From Purshia tridentata (taxonomy: Eukaryota; Streptophyta; Magnoliopsida; Rosales; Rosaceae), in contig QANT01008696.1 in assembly GCA_003254885.1 (NCBI GenBank), positions 1 to 38,579 of the forward strand: a DNA stretch of 38,579 bases. Reading direction: 5' to 3'. Position 1 is the stretch's first letter. Each line of letters opens with the position of its first letter. The notes below the pieces were generated by a model. That model searched no databases and was not told the DNA's origin. It was given only the letters and a program-made list of their open reading frames with translations. A program made the position numbers and the translations under genes. Below, one piece after another: positions 31,900 through 38,579 of this stretch.

Positions 31900-34800
31900 C
31901 TAAGGTGCTACCTGCATCACTGCCAGGGAAATAATTGAAATAAATTAGAAGAGAACTAAACATCGAAAGACTCATGAAAATTAAGAATTATCTGAGATAC
32001 TCACAGCTGCATCTTCCAACCCCCCAACCTTGGCTGCACCATTCACTTTTTGGGAATCTTCTGCAGCAGAAATATGGCAACAATAATAAGGATTAAAAGA
32101 TGAGAAAATAGATCAAATTTGATACGCATATATAGGACAAGTTTATTTATAATTTCCTATTTCATTATGTATGATTTGAAAGTGATTCTCTATACTAAAT
32201 TTCTGGAACTGGTTCTGTTGCAATATTGCATCCTCTCACTAAGTCACAGTTAGGGATAAGAGCTTATGTATAGTTGTCAATAATCAACACATACAATGTA
32301 AAACATCCAAGATAGAAGTTTTCCCACTTATTCTAGTAAAGAATTAATTTTTCCTACCCTATTCTGATATTCCTAAATTGTTAACAAAAAGTTCAGTGGC
32401 ATACTATTTAAACTAACAAGAAATTTGTATTCCTACTCTTCTTTCCTAACTACGACCCAACCCAACCCAACCCTCTTTCCTCAACACATGCACGCACATT
32501 ATGGAAATAAATGTGTTCAACAATAAACATAAATGGTAATAGCATTTTCATAAGCTAATTTCCTTAAACTATGGTTTTCAATCCAGGATTAACAACATCC
32601 ACACCAGGCCTCCTTATGATTCACACTTGCTTAAAGTTATTGGAAACCTTAGGCATTGGCAAGTTCAATGGTCGCCAGAAGGCATTGCCCACATCTCACT
32701 TTTTTAGCATTTAAACTTTTATACACCAAAACTTGACTCTTTCAGACTAACCAATGAACATTCTATCTTTTTTAAAGCAAGTTTTATTTAAGGTTTAGCA
32801 ATTTCTTAGTATCCAAGCAAGTTAATTTTTTAATCAACAGTGAGTTTGTTAATGCAATGCAATACAGTATTGTTGGGTTCTATTTATATGATACAAAAGT
32901 TGGTTCAGAATATTTTTTTTGTATGTGTAATCCGCTTGAACATTATTGCTTTCCAGATTAGAAAAAGTTTAAAAGTTTCATAAAACAACAAGATGCCTCA
33001 AAATCAACTATACTGAAAATGAGGGAAATCATAGACGCTTCACTTCCAGAAAGAAAACGCTGCCTTCACCACAAGAAACTTGTTATGACTATGTTTTGAT
33101 TCAGTTCATTTGTTAATTTGTCTGCATAAAATCTAGCAAGAACTACATGCTTTAAGTTAATTCTCTTCCATAACAAACATGAACTCATTGGCTTTGGATG
33201 ATTGGTGAGTTGCAGAGATATCAACTCACTGAAGGATGAACTAAATTGGCCCAAGAAATAATTGTTTCTCACAAGAACATTTGGCCATTACTGACAACCA
33301 AATGAAAATTCTCAAATTAAGTAAGGAATAAGTCTTCTGAAGAATATTTGACTCATGCATCAATTCCAAGAACATAAAACAGAGATTCCATCTCTTCGAC
33401 TCAAAATAAATGAAATATAAGTTAGGTGTCAGCTATTTTGTTTTAAGAAAATCTTCCATTACCCATTACCCAAAGGTGATCAGATAATTCCAATAATATT
33501 TTTCATTTTTTAAGTGTTTACAAAAATAATCATGTTCTTCTCAACAAGAGCAAGGTAATTTTGTTTTTAATAAGGGGAAAAAAAGATAAAAAAAAGAAGG
33601 GGGGGAGGGGAGACTAATCTAATACAAGAACTAATCCTCTAAAACTTAACTATAGATGGGAAATAATTTGAATAATCAACTCCTGAAATAATTAATACAA
33701 TCACCTCCATCCTCTGGAAGGTCAGAAGTCCACAAGGTGAGGTTGTCCCTTAGGAGCTGCATGATTAAGGTGCTATCTTTGTATGACTCCTCATTCAGTG
33801 AGTCAAGCTCGGCGATAGCTTCATCGAATGCTATCTTTGCAAGGTGGCAGGCCCTGAAAAACAGTGTTCACATCAAGAAGGATATTCTAACATACATTTA
33901 CACTAACCAACCTGAAGAAAGCATCATAAAAACCTTTCTGGCGAATTCATGATCTCATAATAGAAGACTGAGAAGTTCAAGGCCAGACCCAGACGGATGG
34001 GATGTGTAGGAGGCAACTCAGCCTCAGCAGTAATGGTGGCAGTCTGCAAAGACATTAATTTTTAGAACATAATAATACAAAAGAGAGAGAGAGAGAGAGA
34101 GATCATGGAGCAACATTTTTCAGTGTTAATGATTCACATGCTAAGCAGATACACAAAATTTCTCCCAAAAAAAAAACACATACAAAAATATTGTTCTATC
34201 AAACTATAAGTATATGCACCAACATAGCTGAGATACATTTTTATGATCAAATAATCAAAATAAAATGTGAATAAAGTATAAATACTGTAAAAGGGGGAAA
34301 AGTCAGTGCTTTAACATTTACAGAATGAGACCAGATTCCAATTTTTAATTAAAAAACCCCTAAGTTGGTTTTTAAGAAAGCATCAAATTGTGCAAAAATA
34401 TGTAGCAAAGTCTTAATGTTATAGAAAAAAGTGTTTACCAAGAAGAAGAACCATGTTGAGAAAACAATTTTAAAAGCTAGAGGACATGATAATTACAAAC
34501 CAATCATGTTTCCTACTTGTATCAAACATAGAGCTAACTAAAAACCATAGAATCTACTTTAAAAATATATTACTGAATTAGGGCTAGAGCAAACCCGCAA
34601 TTATGTCAATTATTCCATAATAATCCTGTATGCCTTACATAGAACAAGAACCAGAACCACCAATCTCTCACCAGCCAAGAATGCAAAAATGCAGTCCAAA
34701 AAGTCCAAAAACTAGTAGGTCTACACACTCTAAAGGAACACAGATAACCGACATAAGAATTCTTTCAAACTTTTTATGACAGAATCCAATCAGTTAACCT

Positions 34801-35010
34801 AAACTGGAAAGAAGTGGTCCAAAAAGAAAAAAAAACCTGAACTGGAAAGAAGATGACATTGTTTTCAAGAAAACCACCTAAATCACCACTACATGGAGCA
34901 TCAGAACAAGAAACTGTGCCAACCCTGTTATTCAGAACCGAAAGAAAACATACAAAAAACCTAGCCAGATAGAACACAACAGTAACATCTATGAATCAAC
35001 AAGTTGGTAG

Positions 35011-35042
<32 letters not shown>

Positions 35043-36543
35043 TAACCTCATATGCTTTCTTTGATAGTTCAGCAGCCTCCTTTTTCTCATCACCAGACTT
35101 AAATTCTGCAAGATACCTATAATAATCTCCTTTCCTACAACCACATCATTTCAATATCAACATTTAGTTACCATCATGATGCTCATGTCAAGACAAAACT
35201 AAAACAATAAATATATAATCAATTGCATCAAGAGAAACAAAGTCTCTCACATCTTATGATAGAACACGGTTGATTCACCAACTGAAGCTGAAGGAATAAG
35301 ATGCTCATCAATCACTGTCATGATATCACCACAAATGGTAGAGAGCTCCGATTCAACCTTCTGTCTATACTCCCTGAGTCGCTTCACATGAATCTCATTT
35401 CCTTTTGCCTCCTCCTTCTGCTCTATTGATGATAGGATCCTCCATGATGCTCTCCGAGCACCAACAACATTCTTGTAGCCAACAGAGAGCAAGTTTCTCT
35501 CTTCAACAGTCAATTCAATATCAAGATTTGCAACCTTCTTCATTGAATCCACCATCTCTGTCAACATTTAGAGGAGAAGTCACAATTATGCTTTCAATCT
35601 ATGATAAATAAATAAATAAAAAAACCCACTCTTTCCAATAAGGCAGAATCATGTTTAAGTGAGAGGAGCAATTAGTCCTGTTAACATCTCAGAGGACTTT
35701 TTTTTGTTGATATGTATTGATCAATAATCAATTTAATTGTTAATTAAAGGGTGCTTTCCTCAACTCAAGTACAATCGCGGCTTCACTGCTGGACACATTA
35801 GAATACTTTTATTAATGAAGGGGGAATAATCATTAAATGTGTTTATCCCTAGAAATTACATCTTAAACCACAATTAGTCAAGCAGAAGCAGTCATCATTA
35901 AAAGGGATGAAAATAAGGAATTAAAATTTCTCGACACTATAATCAACCTAGACCAAATCCAGTAGACAAATTTTTTTGGAAAAGATCCAAGAGATCTATA
36001 TGTATATATACTTTTTTTTTTTTGGGTAAAAGAAATTACACAAAAAAAAAAAAGCAAACACATACAAGTCTATAACAGTATAACCGAAATTTTTTGTATC
36101 AACAAATTAAACTCTGAAGACAAAAAATCTCCATGCAATTATACCCCAACAGTGACGGCAGTAGCCAAAAACCCAGTGCACAGAAAATTTGTATAGTAAC
36201 AATTATCCGTCAATTAAACTAAGTATCTATCCGATCCTTAGTTCAGGTCCCTATAGAACCTAACACACTCAATATTCTTCACTTCCCTTCACTTTCTCAC
36301 CTACCAAACACGGAGTTCGCAAAATCAAGTGGCAGAAAATGAAATCAAAGTCCACACACACACACACACAAATATAAAGTAGAGTGATTCACTAAAAAAC
36401 CACACTCAGCATCAACCACCAGGAAAATCTAACACACAAGAAGCCAAATTAGAGAGGGAGAAACCCTAACCATCGTATCGCTCTGCCTGCTCAGCGAGCT
36501 TGGCGACGTAGACGAAGTTCTCACGTTCTGTAGGGAAACCCAT
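31900..36543 (-). CDS. 14-3-3 protein (general regulatory factor)
   Basis: Exons on the minus strand: 36471-36543, 35251-35557, 35047-35134, 33934-34043, 33705-33853 and 32005-32060, plus a probable 12-base last exon at 31900-31911 (Val-Ala-Pro-stop). The total is about 264 residues. 14-3-3 hallmarks are [26 protein letters not shown] with phosphopeptide-binding K53 and R60, [19 protein letters not shown] with R133 and Y134, [14 protein letters not shown], and the near-invariant [19 protein letters not shown]. The tail [19 protein letters not shown] is variable, as expected. The overall sequence is close to the Arabidopsis GRF9 (mu) type, but the isoform is not claimed. The protein is a dimeric adaptor binding phosphoserine clients in cytosol and nucleus. 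The extreme C terminus is uncertain: an alternative acceptor gives an immediate TGA at 31917-31919, and read-through past 32005 gives VSISDNS-stop. Confidence 0.93.
34082..34101. repeat. (GA)n microsatellite in 14-3-3 intron 3
   Basis: Ten GA units about 40 bases upstream of exon 4 on the gene strand, where it reads (CT)n. It could contribute to the pyrimidine-rich context of the acceptor. Confidence 0.8.
35015..35042. repeat. (AG)n microsatellite abutting a 14-3-3 splice donor
   Basis: About fourteen AG units. On the gene strand this is (CT)n starting a few bases after the exon 3 donor (GAG/GTTACTCTCT). Confidence 0.85.
36354..36370. repeat. (CA)n microsatellite in 14-3-3 intron 1
   Basis: About eight CA units in the first intron. 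Confidence 0.75.
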
Positions 36544-36701
36544 GGCGGATCTCAAAGACGGTAGTGGATCAGAGAATTTAGTGCTCGGAGCGTGGAAGTT
36601 GGGACTTGGGGGTCGCGAAACCTCACTGCTACTCTTTTGGTCTTACACACACAGTCAGACACTCACAGTCGCGGAACGCGCAAACACTGTATTTCATAAA
36701 G

Positions 36702-36709
36702 TATTTATA
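36702..36709 (-). promoter_or_regulatory. Candidate TATA box of the 14-3-3 gene
   Basis: TATAAATA on the minus strand about 160 bases before the ATG at 36543 predicts transcription from near 36670 and a ~130-base leader. Confidence 0.5.
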
Positions 36710-37508
36710 CAAAACAATTTGGTCCGAAAATTATTTTTGTATTTATTTATTTATTTTGTCGCAAGGGAATTTCAAAATTCCGAGTCACACGAGGACTCGG
36801 ACTCACACGTAGCTGCGGACAGGCGGAAAGGTTTTTGGACCCTGGCCTATGACAAGGCGCTACCTGTGATATTTTTTTTATTTTTTTGGAGTTAGTCAAA
36901 CAGCTGTCAATGGAGAAGACAATCTGGAGTTTCTATGGACAAATCAGAGCATGCCATGTAAGCGCTCATTACCAATCCCACAATGCGGATTATACTTCTT
37001 TGGTGCCGCTGTTTAGCCCAACTAATTTATCAACAGCCACAATAATTTAATAAATATATAATTCTTTATTTTACGCTAATGTAAATTGATCAATAAAAAC
37101 ATACTAGTTATTACAAAAAATAAAATAAATTTCACCCAAACAAACATACACTACCATTTTTTCTTAATTAAAAATTTCTCTCTCTCTCTCTCTCCGCACA
37201 GAGTGAGCTTTTTTTTTCCATATAGATTTCCAATCTCTCTCTACATAGTATTATACATATTTGTGCTTTCTTTCATAACTTGGAATTTCGTTTTTGCGGA
37301 AGCTTCTTATTTATGGGAAGTCATTCGTCCTACAAACAATGGTCAAGCCCATCATCACAAGGAAATTGACAATATGAAAGTTGACATGGAAATGGGTTTT
37401 TTTTTTATAAGTCCATTTGGACAAAATAACTGTTTAAAAAGTCCAAATGCGGAAGCCCAATTCCCAGCCGGCCCACATTTTAAAAATTAGGCGCTACAGT
37501 ACTCTTGA

Positions 37509-37533
37509 CAATTGTTATTGTCTAACAATAACA
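37509..37533. repeat. Isolated hairpin related to the minisatellite unit
   Basis: AATTGTTATTGT and ACAATAACAATT are perfect inverted complements around a short centre, closely resembling the arms of the array about 240 bases further on. Confidence 0.7.
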
Positions 37534-37750
37534 ATTCTTATTTTGCTAAAAACTTTTTTAAAAGGTAACTTATACCAATTTTTTCATTTTCTTTTTTGTA
37601 TAAACACTTCAAAATAGCATAAAACAAAAAAATGAAGCTTTTTTTTTTTTTTTCATATCTAGAGTATGGTTACTGTCAAACATTAATAACCACATTTTGA
37701 ACCAAATTAAAAAAATTGGCACTTTCCATTTGAGGACAATCATTTATTGC

Positions 37751-37972
37751 TATTGTTACTGTCCGGCAGTAACAATTATTCTATTATACTGTCGAACAGT
37801 AACAATTACTCTATTGTTACTGTCGGACTGTTGGACAGTAACAACTACCCTATTGTTACTGTCGCACAATAACAACTACCCTATTGTTACTGTCGGACAG
37901 TAACAACTATCCTATTATTACTATCAGACAGTTCAATCACTTTATTGTTACTGTCGGACAATAACAATTTGG
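37751..37972. repeat. Palindromic minisatellite, seven ~31 bp units
   Basis: Units start at 37751, 37782, 37812, 37851, 37882, 37913 and 37943, each with TATTGTTACTGTC or a close variant. Unit core TTACTGTCGGACAGTAA is nearly self-complementary, so each unit can form its own hairpin. Spacers read CAACTACCC or CAATTACTC. Unit 3 is longer (39 bases) because of an internal GGACTGTT duplication. Confidence 0.85.
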
Positions 37973-38372
37973 TATTGCTACTTAGAATCTAATGCTTACA
38001 AATTAAATATGCACATACATAGAATAGTGATCCCAATAAGGAATTGTTACATATACATATAGAGAGATAGCCAAAGCCGCTAAAAATCATTAGAGAAGCT
38101 TCTTGGAGACAAATCTATTCAAACAAATGAATGACTTTTGTTTTGTAGAGCTCACTGGTATCAACTTGCATCTTGGTATGACCCAACTCAATTTTCAAAC
38201 TTGTGTTGCAAAATTTACCAAAACTTGAGAAAATCATCACAGTAACAGTTCTCATGAAATTTAGAACATGAAAAAAAACTATAGGAAATAATCAAATAGC
38301 AAACAAATAAAAATGAAAAAACAAAAATCTATATGGGTTGAAGGTCTCCAGTACTCAAGGGTAGCAAGATCA

Positions 38373-38579
38373 TTACCGCATAATGTGCTTCAAAGCATAC
38401 TGCTTCGACATATGCATGACGTCCCTCCCGTGTGGCATCGAAATCTCTATTTCTTCCACTCTTGATTCGCCTGATAGATTTGACGTTGGAGCCGTTGAGC
38501 ATGAGCATGAACATGAAGCCAAAGTTTCAGAGGAAGGGATTTGTAGTCCTAAAAGCACAAGAAACGTGGATGCCAAAGC
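38373..38579 (-). CDS. Unidentified ORF fragment at the window edge
   Basis: An open frame enters from the right edge and ends at 38373. A Leu-rich stretch (STFLVLLGLQI) is followed by Ser/Cys-rich and charged sequence and ends KQYALKHIMR. The first stretch could be a signal peptide if the gene starts near 38576. I do not recognise a family; it may be a first exon, a pseudogene piece or chance. Confidence 0.2.
   Translation of the reverse strand, partial: ALASTFLVLLGLQIPSSETLASCSCSCSTAPTSNLSGESRVEEIEISMPHGRDVMHMSKQYALKHIMR

Larger units (their letters stand above)
36544..38579. other. Spacer upstream of the 14-3-3 gene to the window end
   Basis: It contains the 14-3-3 promoter, a CT run at about 37178-37194, a small hairpin at 37509-37533 and a palindromic minisatellite at 37751-37972. 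Apart from a doubtful edge ORF, no gene is supported. Confidence 0.55.

Noticed and set aside
36542..36895. 117-residue plus-strand frame divergent from the 14-3-3 start
   Set aside because: It overlaps the 14-3-3 first exon and promoter, contains low-complexity T-rich sequence and has no family match that I recognise.
37697..37903. Plus-strand frame across the minisatellite
   Set aside because: The repetitive Tyr/Cys/Thr/Leu peptide merely reflects the 31 bp repeat; there is no sign of coding constraint.
37751..37972. CRISPR-like array
   Set aside because: Units are contiguous and degenerate without unique spacers, and the context is a plant nuclear genome.

Overview
The window looks like nuclear DNA of a eudicot plant. 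It is AT-rich, the genes carry many introns with plant-type GT-AG junctions, and the proteins are plant families (TTL, DUF538, UBC35/36-type Ubc13, plant 14-3-3, HAD/riboflavin-kinase, berberine-bridge-like). Species cannot be fixed from the sequence; a rosid is plausible but this is a guess. No bacterial, organellar or viral gene was recognised.

Layout. 1-2076: AT-rich flank and pyrimidine-rich leader. 2077-5616 (+): seven-exon TPR/thioredoxin-like TTL gene. 5617-7911: AT-rich spacer. 7912-8313 (-): intronless DUF538 gene with a clear TATA box. 8314-9679: a foldback palindrome and a nested duplication. 9680-10657 (+): three-exon plant protein of unknown function with a strong nuclear-localisation signal. 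11561-13580 (-): two tandem copies of a small basic protein carrying KEN and D-box degrons. 15910-20069 (-): eight-exon Ubc13-type E2 enzyme, including one GC-AG intron. 20070-22650: repeat-derived DNA with a MITE-like element. 22651-23717 (+): decayed berberine-bridge-enzyme-like gene. 24489-28955 (-): ten-exon HAD phosphatase whose C-terminal riboflavin-kinase-like half has lost the kinase signature. 28956-31899: tandem MITE-bearing repeats, an ambiguous base and other repeats. 31900-36543 (-): 14-3-3 gene with six main exons and perhaps a tiny seventh. 36544-38579: spacer with a palindromic minisatellite and an unidentified ORF at the edge.

The genes do not form a pathway and are independently promoted. 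A recurring theme is local tandem duplication (periods about 170-350 bp, plus the roughly 1.5 kb duplication of the degron genes), several lying in introns or close to promoters. No wholly new multi-gene system is evident. The best leads are the KEN/D-box pair ending in Phe-Arg, which may be APC/C substrates or inhibitors, and the phosphatase with a vestigial kinase domain. All exon coordinates were derived by hand from reading frame, splice consensus and family homology, without tools.
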